Source: Phycisphaerales bacterium
Lineage (GTDB): Bacteria; Planctomycetota; Phycisphaerae; Phycisphaerales; UBA1924
Length of the DNA stretch: 5,585 nt
NCBI GenBank assembly: GCA_019747615.1
Contig: JAIEQQ010000144.1
Span: 1-5,585 of the forward strand
Direction: 5' to 3'
Made by a program: the position numbers and the translations under genes. Within the stretch, counting starts at the first letter, position 1. Every line of letters starts with the position of its first letter. Positions 1-5,214 of the stretch are shown here, one piece after another. The notes beneath the pieces are model-generated. The model was given only the letters and a program-made list of their open reading frames with translations. It ran no database searches and had not been told where the DNA came from.

Positions 1-217
1 GCGTGGGTGATGGCCAGAGTGCGATCGGGCGGACGATCAGCTCGCCGCGTTCGCCGTTCATCGGGACAAAGACGACCGCCTGTCGCGCCGCGGAGACCTG
101 GCCCAGGACGCGCAGGAGCCGATCGAGGAACGCGCGATCGTCGGGCGCTGGCGCGCTGAGTTCTGCGACGAGTCGTTGCCACGCGGATGAGCTCAGTTCT
201 TGTTGATCGGTCAGCAT
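1..217 (-). CDS. GAF-like N-terminus of a possible HlyD-family efflux protein (partial, 3' end outside window)
   Basis: Reading leftward from the ATG at 217-215, a frame of 72 codons stays open to the window edge. It starts MLTDQQELSSSAWQRLVAEL and continues with a helix, then a strand around residues 45-53 (AVVFVPMNGERGE) and another around 59-66 (LIVRPIALW). The order of amphipathic helices followed by a hydrophobic strand and polar turn resembles the start of a GAF domain, but only a fragment is visible. The gene lies 102 bases downstream of the periplasmic adaptor on the same strand, so co-transcription is likely. From general knowledge of planctomycete genomes, a short HlyD adaptor is often followed by a longer HlyD-type protein with an N-terminal GAF domain; that pattern, not a visible HlyD motif, is the reason for the name. 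No clear Shine-Dalgarno sequence precedes the ATG. The coding call is fairly secure; the family call is not. Confidence 0.55.
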   Translation of the reverse strand, partial: MLTDQQELSSSAWQRLVAELSAPAPDDRAFLDRLLRVLGQVSAARQAVVFVPMNGERGELIVRPIALWPSPT

Positions 218-319
218 GGTTGGGCGTTGGGTCGGTGATTCGTGAGGCCAGAGAGTCGTACGATGGTCAAGCGTTTCCGCGTGGCGGGGCGTGGGGCGCC
301 GCGGGGCGCTGGCGTGAGG
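218..319. other. Spacer between the two minus-strand adaptor-region genes
   Basis: These 102 bases separate the stop codon of the HlyD-type adaptor from the start of the GAF-like gene. They contain a short GC hairpin (GCGCC at 296-300 pairing with GGCGC at 305-309, 4-base loop). No T-run follows it on the minus strand, so it does not look like an intrinsic terminator and read-through is plausible. No promoter or small gene is evident. Confidence 0.5.
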
Positions 320-1312
320 TCAGTTCTTTGCGGTGGCCGGGGGTGTGGGCTCTTGGAATCGCACGCGCACCGGCAAGCCGGCGGGGAGCAAACGCGGGTT
401 CGGCAGCTCGACGCGCACTCGACGCGTGCCCGCGTTGTCGGTGACGGGCGAGACGCTGAGCACGCGGCCGATCATCACTTCCGCGCCGCCAAGGTCTGCC
501 GGCGCGTCCGTCATGACCCAGGCCCGCGAGCCCTCGGTGAGTTTGAGATTCAGCGTTTCGTCGATCGGCGTTGGCAGGTCGATCCAGAGCGGATCGATGT
601 TGACCAGACGCAGCACGGGCTGATTGATATCGACCGCCTGGCCCGGCTCCGCGGCGACCATGTCCACGATCCCGTCGTAGCGAGCCTCGAGGCGGTAGCG
701 CTGCACCTGTTCCTGGAGCTGCACGAGCTTCTGCTGCTCTTCCTGTTGCGTCGCCAGCGCGTTGGCTGACTGAGCCTCACTGGCTTCCACCGCCAGGCGG
801 CGCTCCTCGAACTCCTGCGGGTTCATGGCGCTGCCGGCGTTTGCTCGCTGCGCCGCGTCGAAGCGCAGCTTCGCCAGTTCGAGGTTGGCCTTCGCGGTCT
901 TGACCGCTGCGTCGTTCTCTGCGCGCACACGCTGGACCGCGAGGCTTGAGACCGCTTCACCATCTCGGGCGCGCACGAGCAGTTGCCCGGCGGTGACCTT
1001 ATCACCGGCCCGCACCGAAACGTTCGCGATCTCGACGGGGAACGTGAACCCCATGACCGCGTCGCGGTTGGGCTTGGTCACCCAGGCGTGGCCGCCGAAG
1101 CTCGCGGTGCGAATCGCGAAGTCCGCCCGCGCTGGCGGAGTCGTCTCCGGCATCGCGGCTTGGGTTGGCACCAGCGCCACCGGCTGAGCGGCGGCGACAG
1201 CGGCGGCGGTGGGGGTGGCGGGTGCGGGCGGAGTTTGTCGCGCGAACGCGATGCCCGCCGCGTGGGTCACCAAACAGCATCCGAGTATCTTCCACGGGTT
1301 CATATTGATCAT
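320..1312 (-). CDS. Secreted periplasmic adaptor (HlyD/RND membrane-fusion family)
   Basis: This complete 330-residue protein should act in the periplasm as the adaptor of an efflux or secretion pump, linking an inner-membrane transporter to an outer-membrane channel. Residues 1-24 form a Sec signal peptide (K8, hydrophobic core 9-23, AFA before the likely cut at 24/25). A Pro/Ala/Thr-rich linker follows to about 62. Residues 88-118 form the first half of the lipoyl-like barrel-sandwich (VRAGDKVTAGQLLVRA), 120-205 a Glu/Gln/Ala-rich coiled-coil hairpin, and 208-245 the second lipoyl half (ARYDGIVDMVAAEPGQAV then VLRLVNIDPLWIDL). The rest, to about 320, is the beta-barrel with SPVTDNAGTRRVRVELPN, a typical adaptor signature. 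The frame stays open upstream to 2047, but the signal peptide fixes the start at 1312 or at the in-frame ATG at 1303. I chose 1312 because GGTG lies 8 bases upstream. No transmembrane anchor or lipobox is convincing. The pump partner is not in the window. Confidence 0.9.
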   Translation of the reverse strand: MINMNPWKILGCCLVTHAAGIAFARQTPPAPATPTAAAVAAAQPVALVPTQAAMPETTPPARADFAIRTASFGGHAWVTKPNRDAVMGFTFPVEIANVSVRAGDKVTAGQLLVRARDGEAVSSLAVQRVRAENDAAVKTAKANLELAKLRFDAAQRANAGSAMNPQEFEERRLAVEASEAQSANALATQQEEQQKLVQLQEQVQRYRLEARYDGIVDMVAAEPGQAVDINQPVLRLVNIDPLWIDLPTPIDETLNLKLTEGSRAWVMTDAPADLGGAEVMIGRVLSVSPVTDNAGTRRVRVELPNPRLLPAGLPVRVRFQEPTPPATAKN

Positions 1313-1320
1313 TCTAGAAG

Positions 1321-1324
1321 CACC
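1321..1324 (-). promoter_or_regulatory. Weak Shine-Dalgarno of the adaptor gene
   Basis: On the minus strand GGTG lies 8 bases before the ATG at 1312-1310. It is a short match to the anti-Shine-Dalgarno sequence, and it favours the 1312 start over the ATG three codons later, before which no such match is seen. Confidence 0.35.
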
Positions 1325-1335
1325 ATCGCGGCCCG

Positions 1336-1352
1336 CGCGGCCGGTGGCCGCG
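1336..1352 (-). other. GC hairpin in the 5' leader of the adaptor gene
   Basis: CGCGGCC (1336-1342) and GGCCGCG (1346-1352) are perfect complements around a 3-base loop, 24 bases upstream of the adaptor start. A second copy of the left arm (CGCGGCC, 1327-1333) lies next to it and could compete for the same right arm. There is no T-run, so it is not an intrinsic terminator. It could affect translation or mRNA stability, or be chance in GC-rich DNA. Confidence 0.4.
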
Positions 1353-1358
1353 ATTCGA

Positions 1359-1371
1359 GCGCACGGTGCGC
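1359..1371. promoter_or_regulatory. 13-base perfect dyad, candidate operator
   Basis: GCGCAC-G-GTGCGC is a perfect inverted repeat with a one-base centre, lying between the divergent adaptor and aminotransferase genes. Short tight dyads like this are commonly repressor or activator sites. No regulator gene is visible in the window, so this is a position-based candidate only. Confidence 0.25.
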
Positions 1372-1445
1372 CCGAGGTTCCATTCGATGCATCTCGGGCG
1401 GTCGTTGCGTCGAACTGGCCAGTCTGTGCCCCTAAGGTTCCGTGT

Positions 1446-1465
1446 GGGCCGCATCGGCCCGTTTT
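1446..1465 (+). terminator. Terminator-like hairpin upstream of the aminotransferase
   Basis: GGGCCG (1446-1451) pairs with CGGCCC (1455-1460) around the loop CAT, and GTTTT follows at 1461-1465. This has the form of a short intrinsic terminator on the plus strand. It sits about 75 bases before the aminotransferase start and after no plus-strand gene, so it could end a short leader or small RNA, act as an attenuator, or block transcription coming from the left. The stem is only 6 bp and the T-run only 4, so it may be weak. Confidence 0.4.
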
Positions 1466-1486
1466 AATCAGCCATCGCTCCCGTCG

Positions 1487-1511
1487 CTCGGGCTCGGCGA
1501 ACTCGCCCGAG
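1487..1511 (+). other. Leader hairpin before the aminotransferase ribosome binding site
   Basis: CTCGGGC (1487-1493) pairs with GCCCGAG (1505-1511) around an 11-base loop, ending 16 bases before the Shine-Dalgarno sequence. The same arm sequences occur in a larger hairpin at 1369-1400, so the two could exchange partners. No T-run follows. A regulatory role is inferred from position only. Confidence 0.3.
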
Positions 1512-1527
1512 TCGGCCCGACGGCCCC

Positions 1528-1533
1528 AGGAGA
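1528..1533 (+). promoter_or_regulatory. Ribosome binding site of the aminotransferase
   Basis: AGGAGA lies 5 bases before the ATG at 1539-1541. It is the best Shine-Dalgarno match in the window and decides the start, since the frame is open upstream to 1209. Confidence 0.8.
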
Positions 1534-1538
1534 CCCCC

Positions 1539-2726
1539 ATGACCACCGCCAGCGCCTCGCCCGTCGCCCCCGCCTCGCCGTCAACGACCACGCAGGCCCC
1601 GGCGAAGCCGACGGTGCCATTCATGCTCCCGGCGCTGCACGACGCGGACATCGAGGCGGTGAACAAGGTGTTGAAGTCCGGGATGCTCCGGGCTGCGAGC
1701 AAGTGCGAGGAGCTTGAGAATCGCCTGGGCTCGATGTCCGGTGCCAAGCACGCCATGACCTGCGCCAACGGCACCTGCGCCCTGCAACTTGCGTACGAGC
1801 CGCTCTTTGCACGCGGCGATGATGTGCTCGTGCCCGCGTGGTCGTACATCGCCACGGCGGCCATGCTCGTCGCTCGCGGCTGCAACCCAATCTTTGTCGA
1901 TGCCGATCCGATGACCGGCCAGATCGATGTCGCCGACGCTGCGAAGCGGATCACCAAGAAGACCACCGGCATCGCCGCGACGCACATGTACGGCACGCCG
2001 GTGAACATCGAAGGCGTGCAGGACCTGGCCAAGAAGCACTCGTTCAAGGTCGTCTACGACTGTGCCCAGTCGCACCTCTCGACATACAAGGGCCAGCCCG
2101 TCGGCGTGTTCGGCGACGCGGTCACGTACTCGTTCTACGCGACGAAGAACCTCGGCACCGGCGAGGGCGGCATGATCACCTGCAACGACGATGGGCTGGC
2201 ACGCCAGATCAAACTCCTGCGATCGCATGGCGAAACTGATAAGTATCTCCACGAGCAGGTCGGTTACAACTACCGCATGAACGACATGGCCGGCGCGATC
2301 GCCTGCTCGCGGCTTGATCGTCTGCCGGCGGATACCGCCGCGCGTCAGGCGGCCGCGGCGAAGTACGACGCGCTGCTTGCGGAGTTCGAGGCATACCTGA
2401 CGCCGATGCGCGTGACGCCGGGCGCGGTGAGCGTGTATCACCTCTACACGCTGAAGATGAACCTGGACAAGCTGACGTGCTCGCGCGACGAGTTCAGCAA
2501 GGCGATGATGGCCGAGGGCGTGCCAACGGCGGTGCACTACCCGCGCAGCCTGCCGCAGCAGCCGGCGTTCAAGGAGTTCATGGCGATGCAGAGCTCCGGC
2601 TGGCCGGTGGCCGATGGGCTGGGCGCTCGCGTGCTGAGCCTGCCGATGCACCACGGGCTGACCGAGGCGCACTTTGCGCAGATCGTGAATGCGATCCGCA
2701 AGGTGATCGGCGCGAACAAGAAGTAA
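1539..2726 (+). CDS. DegT/DnrJ/EryC1/StrS family PLP-dependent aminotransferase
   Basis: This complete 395-residue cytoplasmic enzyme belongs to the sugar aminotransferase family. Members move an amino group, usually from glutamate, to a keto group of a nucleotide sugar for surface glycans or secondary metabolites. Seen in order: a Thr/Ala/Pro-rich N-terminal tail (2-24); CANGTCALQLA at 75-85, the family's cofactor-phosphate region; VPAWSYIATA at 98-107; VVYDCAQSH at 171-179, where D174 should contact the PLP ring nitrogen; SFYATKNLGTGEGGM at 198-212, where K203 should be the Schiff-base lysine; GYNYRMNDMAGAIA, the usual segment after the active site; and VHYPRSLPQQPAF near 332-344, the typical C-terminal substrate motif. 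Length is normal for the family and no key residue is missing. The AGGAGA site fixes the start; an upstream extension to 1209 would overlap the adaptor gene and carry no family sequence. The sugar substrate and the carbon aminated cannot be read from sequence alone. The divergent adaptor and convergent hydrolase leave it as a probable single-gene transcript. Confidence 0.95.
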   Translation: MTTASASPVAPASPSTTTQAPAKPTVPFMLPALHDADIEAVNKVLKSGMLRAASKCEELENRLGSMSGAKHAMTCANGTCALQLAYEPLFARGDDVLVPAWSYIATAAMLVARGCNPIFVDADPMTGQIDVADAAKRITKKTTGIAATHMYGTPVNIEGVQDLAKKHSFKVVYDCAQSHLSTYKGQPVGVFGDAVTYSFYATKNLGTGEGGMITCNDDGLARQIKLLRSHGETDKYLHEQVGYNYRMNDMAGAIACSRLDRLPADTAARQAAAAKYDALLAEFEAYLTPMRVTPGAVSVYHLYTLKMNLDKLTCSRDEFSKAMMAEGVPTAVHYPRSLPQQPAFKEFMAMQSSGWPVADGLGARVLSLPMHHGLTEAHFAQIVNAIRKVIGANKK

Positions 2727-2766
2727 TCGCAGGTACGCGCGCTCCGAAGCTTGAGCATCTAGCACG

Positions 2767-2796
2767 CCGCGAGGACTACGGCCTCGCGGTTGTCTT
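2767..2796 (+). terminator. Probable terminator of the aminotransferase gene
   Basis: CCGCGAGG (2767-2774) pairs perfectly with CCTCGCGG (2782-2789) around a 7-base loop, followed by TTGTCTT (2790-2796). The stem is GC-rich and begins 40 bases after the aminotransferase stop codon. It overlaps the last codons and stop codon of the oppositely oriented hydrolase, a compact arrangement for convergent genes. The T-run is interrupted, and on the minus strand no T-run follows, so it should serve the plus strand only. Confidence 0.5.
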
Positions 2797-4332
2797 CGTG
2801 CGCTCAGTGATCCACTGTGTGATGATCGCAAGAGCTTTGGGATCGAAGGTTGTGTCGATCGCCACGTACTCGCTCGGGCTCCCGGTCTTCGCCGGTTGAA
2901 AGAGGTGGTTGAGGCCCGGCAGCACGATGGCGGTGTAGTCGGTGCATTTGCCGCGGCCCAGGGCGCGGGTGATCTCGGGAATGTTCTGCGCGTGCAGCAC
3001 TTGCACATCGAGCGCGCCGTTGAGGGCCAGCACCGGGCAGGTGACCTGAGCGAGCGCCTCGCGCGGGTCCAGCGTGATAAACGTCTTCATCCACGGCTCA
3101 GTGACGGCCTTGATCGCGTCGTCGATCAACGCGGGCTCGGGCTTGGCGTCCGGGGGTGCGTTGGGCATGGTCTGCGCGATCACGAGCTGTTCGGCGGCCT
3201 CGCGAAGCTTGGCGGGGTCGTCGGTCTTCGCAGCGGCCAGGGCCGCGACTTGGGCGGTGCTGATGCGTTCGATCAACGGCTGGGGCGTGCCCTGGGCGCG
3301 GAGGATCGCCAGCATCTGCTCACGCAGGATCTCATCGCCCGGCACGCCGGGGCCTGCCAGCAGCACGATGAACGCGACGTCCTTTCGCTGCTTCGCTACC
3401 AGCGGCGCGATGAGCCCGCCCTCGCTGTGACCGATCAGGCCGACGCGCGTCGCGTCGATCTCCGGCTGCTTGAGCAGCGCATCCATCGCGCTGGAGATGT
3501 CTGAGGCGAAGGCGCGGGTGTCGCCGGTGCCGTTCTTGGGGTCTTTCAGCCCGCCGAAGCCGCGGTCGTCGACGCGGAAGACGGCGATCCCGGCGCGCGT
3601 GAGGTGGTCGGCGATGATCAGGAACGGCTTGTGGCCCAGGATCGTCTCGTCGCGGTCTTGCGTGCCCGAGCCAGTGATCAGCACGACGGCGGGGAACGTG
3701 GCCTTTGCATCTGATCCGCGTGCCGGCAGCGTCAGCGTGCCTGCGAACTCCGCGCCGTCGGCGGGATTCACGAAATTGATCTCTCGCGATTCATAGGGAA
3801 ACGGGGCGACGGGCGTCTGCGGGCGTTTGAGGTCGGCCGATTCGCCAGCCATGAGGCGCCGCAGCGTGACGGGGAAGGTCTGGGCGTTCTGGTTGAGCGT
3901 GCCCTTGCCGCTGGCCTGGTCGTCTGCGAGTTTAACCTCGAATTTGGCGTGCGCCGCCTCGGGTGCCTGCGGCGGCTTCAGCGTGAAGCGCCATGTGAGG
4001 CCGTCGTTGCTGACGTCTTCGAGCGGAGTCTCCTTCAGCCCCTGCATGGGGATCGCGATTGTTGCCGACGCGGGTGTCGCGCCGGTTGCGCGCGTCAGCA
4101 CCAGCGTGAAGCCGAGCTTGATGCCTTGGATGCTGATCTCACCGGCGAAGCGGGCGGCGCCCGTTGCGTCCGGCGCAGGCATGGTGTTGATGGCGGGCAC
4201 CGGCGAGGGCGCGGGCTTCGCGCCGGACTGCGCCGATTCGACGGTCGAGCCGGTGAGCGCCAGAATGCCGCACAGCAACACGCGGCGCAGTGAGTGACTC
4301 AACGGCGATGCAACGCGGCGGACGATCGACAT
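2776..4332 (-). CDS. Exported alpha/beta hydrolase (serine esterase/peptidase-like) with N-terminal beta domain
   Basis: This complete 518-residue protein has an N-terminal signal sequence: basic residues at 5-6 and 16-17, a hydrophobic core at 18-28, and a likely cut after VESA (34). A Pro/Ala linker leads to a beta-rich region at about 62-160 of unknown role, similar in layout to the domain that precedes the hydrolase fold in other secreted esterases. The alpha/beta hydrolase fold covers about 180-515. VVLITGSGTQDRDE at 216-229 should form the oxyanion region, and FRVDDRGFGG at 252-261 is a typical strand-turn. GHSEGG at 301-306 places the nucleophile at S303. VLALNGALD at 434-442 gives the acid D442, and LPGLNHLFQP at 471-480 gives the base H476. 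All three catalytic residues are present, so the enzyme should be active on an ester or amide in the periplasm or outside the cell; the substrate is unknown. GGGAG 6 bases before the ATG fixes the start. It is transcribed divergently from the acetyltransferase and convergently with the aminotransferase. Confidence 0.93.
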   Translation of the reverse strand: MSIVRRVASPLSHSLRRVLLCGILALTGSTVESAQSGAKPAPSPVPAINTMPAPDATGAARFAGEISIQGIKLGFTLVLTRATGATPASATIAIPMQGLKETPLEDVSNDGLTWRFTLKPPQAPEAAHAKFEVKLADDQASGKGTLNQNAQTFPVTLRRLMAGESADLKRPQTPVAPFPYESREINFVNPADGAEFAGTLTLPARGSDAKATFPAVVLITGSGTQDRDETILGHKPFLIIADHLTRAGIAVFRVDDRGFGGLKDPKNGTGDTRAFASDISSAMDALLKQPEIDATRVGLIGHSEGGLIAPLVAKQRKDVAFIVLLAGPGVPGDEILREQMLAILRAQGTPQPLIERISTAQVAALAAAKTDDPAKLREAAEQLVIAQTMPNAPPDAKPEPALIDDAIKAVTEPWMKTFITLDPREALAQVTCPVLALNGALDVQVLHAQNIPEITRALGRGKCTDYTAIVLPGLNHLFQPAKTGSPSEYVAIDTTFDPKALAIITQWITERTKTTARP

Positions 4333-4338
4333 GTGTAA

Positions 4339-4343
4339 CTCCC
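4339..4343 (-). promoter_or_regulatory. Ribosome binding site of the alpha/beta hydrolase
   Basis: On the minus strand GGGAG lies 6 bases before the ATG at 4332-4330. It selects this ATG, which begins the signal peptide, over the longer open frame reaching 4440. Confidence 0.75.
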
Positions 4344-4401
4344 AGAGAAATAAGGTCGCTGACGGATACCGCCAGAGCATGGCACCGTTGCGGGGCGCGA
4401 G

Positions 4402-4425
4402 TTGACCCGTAGTATTGACCCGTGG
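4402..4425. repeat. Two tandem 11-base direct repeats in the divergent promoter region
   Basis: TTGACCCGTAG (4402-4412) and TTGACCCGTGG (4415-4425) differ at one position and are spaced 13 bases start to start. They lie in the 89-base gap between the divergent hydrolase and acetyltransferase genes, and the second copy contains the GTG start codon of the latter. The TTGACC core resembles a -35 box, but no -10 box is found at a suitable distance on the plus strand. A regulator site or a small local duplication are both possible. Confidence 0.5.
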
Positions 4426-5102
4426 ACACCGGACCCGCACAACGCGAAGATGCGCGAGATCGCGAGATCTTTCAGCGACTCGATATTTGCGAGAGTGCGC
4501 CGTACGGGCGCGAGCACTACACGCGGCTGCTACTCTGGTCGATCGTCGGGCGGACGCTCTTTCGCTGGAGCCCGCGCCAGCTCAAGCGGTTCCGCGTGCG
4601 GCTGCTGCGGCTGTTCGGGGCTGATGTTCATATCACCGCGCATATCCGCCCCAGTGCCCGGATCCGCCATCCGTGGCTGCTGAAGGCTGGCCAGTACAGC
4701 GTGATCTCAGACAACGTGAACGTCTACAACCTTGGCCCGATCGAGATCGGCGATCACTCGGCGATCTCGCAGGATGCCCACCTCTGCGCCGGGACGCACG
4801 ATTACACCAAGTGCGATCTGCCGCTGGTGCGCAAGCCGATCGTGATCGGGCGCGGCGTGTGGGTGTGTGCCGAGGCCTTCATCGGGCCGGGTGTGCACGT
4901 TGGCGATAACAGCGTGGTCGGCGCGCGAGCGGTGGTGACGAAGGACGTGCCGAGTGGAGTGATCGTCGCAGGCAATCCGGCACGCGTCGTGCGAGAACGC
5001 CCGATGGGCGGTGGAGGGGGTGGGGGGGGTGGGGCGGCCGCGCCGGGTGGGGGGGGGGGGGCGCCCGCCCCCCCCCCCCCCCCCCCCGGCCGCGCCGGGT
5101 GA
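4422..5102 (+). CDS. WcaF-like hexapeptide-repeat acetyltransferase; C-terminus unreliable
   Basis: The protein is a left-handed beta-helix acyltransferase of the WcaF type, which transfers acetyl from acetyl-CoA to a sugar hydroxyl in surface polysaccharide synthesis. Residues 31-66 (HYTRLLLWSIVGRTLF to LLRLFGA) match the helical lead-in typical of this group. Hexapeptide coils run from about 67 to 186, including VYNLGPIEIGDHSAISQDA (101-119), GTHDY (124-128) with probable catalytic H126, VIGRGVWVCAEAFIGPGV (141-158), VVGARAVVTKDVP (165-177) and the closing AGNPARVV (183-190). Family members usually end soon after this motif. Here residues 196-226 are nearly all Gly, Ala and Pro, coded by poly-G and poly-C runs; I regard these as artefactual, so the true stop is unknown. 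GTG 4422 is the first start after an in-frame TGA at 4416-4418; no Shine-Dalgarno is visible. The gene is sound to about 5006. The acceptor sugar is unknown; an amino sugar made by the nearby aminotransferase pathway is only a guess. Confidence 0.88.
   Translation: MDTGPAQREDARDREIFQRLDICESAPYGREHYTRLLLWSIVGRTLFRWSPRQLKRFRVRLLRLFGADVHITAHIRPSARIRHPWLLKAGQYSVISDNVNVYNLGPIEIGDHSAISQDAHLCAGTHDYTKCDLPLVRKPIVIGRGVWVCAEAFIGPGVHVGDNSVVGARAVVTKDVPSGVIVAGNPARVVRERPMGGGGGGGGGAAAPGGGGGAPAPPPPPPGRAG
5011..5087. repeat. Poly-G/poly-C low-complexity block
   Basis: The block holds G-runs of 5 (5016-5020), 8 (5022-5029), 4 (5031-5034) and 13 (5049-5061), then a short CG-rich link and a run of 20 C (5068-5087). 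Nothing comparable occurs elsewhere in the window. The order, G-runs entering from the left and C-runs leaving to the right, fits low-quality read ends from both strands being joined. If real, the G-runs would form a very strong quadruplex motif and the G13/C20 runs a long hairpin. Confidence 0.9.
5035..5101. repeat. 15-base direct repeat flanking the homopolymers
   Basis: CGGCCGCGCCGGGTG occurs at 5035-5049 and again at 5087-5101, exactly 52 bases apart, with the G13 and C20 runs between. Collapsing the two copies removes the homopolymers and joins the acetyltransferase smoothly to the sequence at 5102. This suggests that one genomic copy was assembled twice around bad read ends. Confidence 0.85.
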
Positions 5103-5214
5103 GACCACCCCGCGCGTGTGAGCGAAGCCAGCGTCCCTTGGCGCAAATCAGAAAGCCGGCGCTGCGCGAAACCAACGTCTGGCGGGCGTCACCTATGCTC
5201 GCCACTTGGCAACG
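5103..5214. other. Intergenic region before the transporter gene
   Basis: This stretch between the acetyltransferase stop as read and the transporter ATG is less extreme in composition than the preceding block and holds no open frame of note. CCACCCC at 5105-5111 is complementary to GGGGTGG at 5026-5032, so the two could form a stem once the suspect insertion is removed. A TATGCT at 5194-5199 is a weak -10 candidate with no -35 match 17 bases upstream. Confidence 0.4.

Noticed and set aside
8..24. Lipoprotein signal in the adaptor (Ile-Leu-Gly-Cys, residues 9-12)
   Set aside because: The hydrophobic stretch before the cysteine is too short, whereas AFA at 22-24 gives an ordinary signal peptidase I site. 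Positions in this entry are residues, not bases.
242..769. Plus-strand frame of 175 codons over the adaptor gene's 3' half
   Set aside because: It is a shadow of the coiled-coil and barrel region of the adaptor, with a His/Arg/Leu-rich composition.
1209..1538. Upstream extension of the aminotransferase frame
   Set aside because: It would overlap the adaptor gene's 5' end, has no family sequence, and a strong AGGAGA site points to 1539.
1313..2047. Extension of the adaptor frame on the minus strand far upstream of its signal peptide (open to 2047)
   Set aside because: It lies antisense to the aminotransferase, shows no adaptor sequence, and a clear signal peptide begins at 1312/1303. High GC keeps antisense frames open.
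1581..3008. Long minus-strand open frame of 475 codons across the aminotransferase
   Set aside because: It is antisense to a gene with all family motifs, is rich in Arg, His and Ala as shadow frames are, and overlaps the true hydrolase frame.
2896..3504. Plus-strand open frames inside the hydrolase gene (also 3074-3430, 3470-3796, 3827-4297)
   Set aside because: They are antisense to a hydrolase with a complete catalytic triad and show no recognisable protein features.
4333..4440. Longer N-terminus for the hydrolase up to 4440
   Set aside because: GGGAG sits at the right distance from ATG 4332, which begins a normal signal sequence; the extra residues would precede and spoil it.
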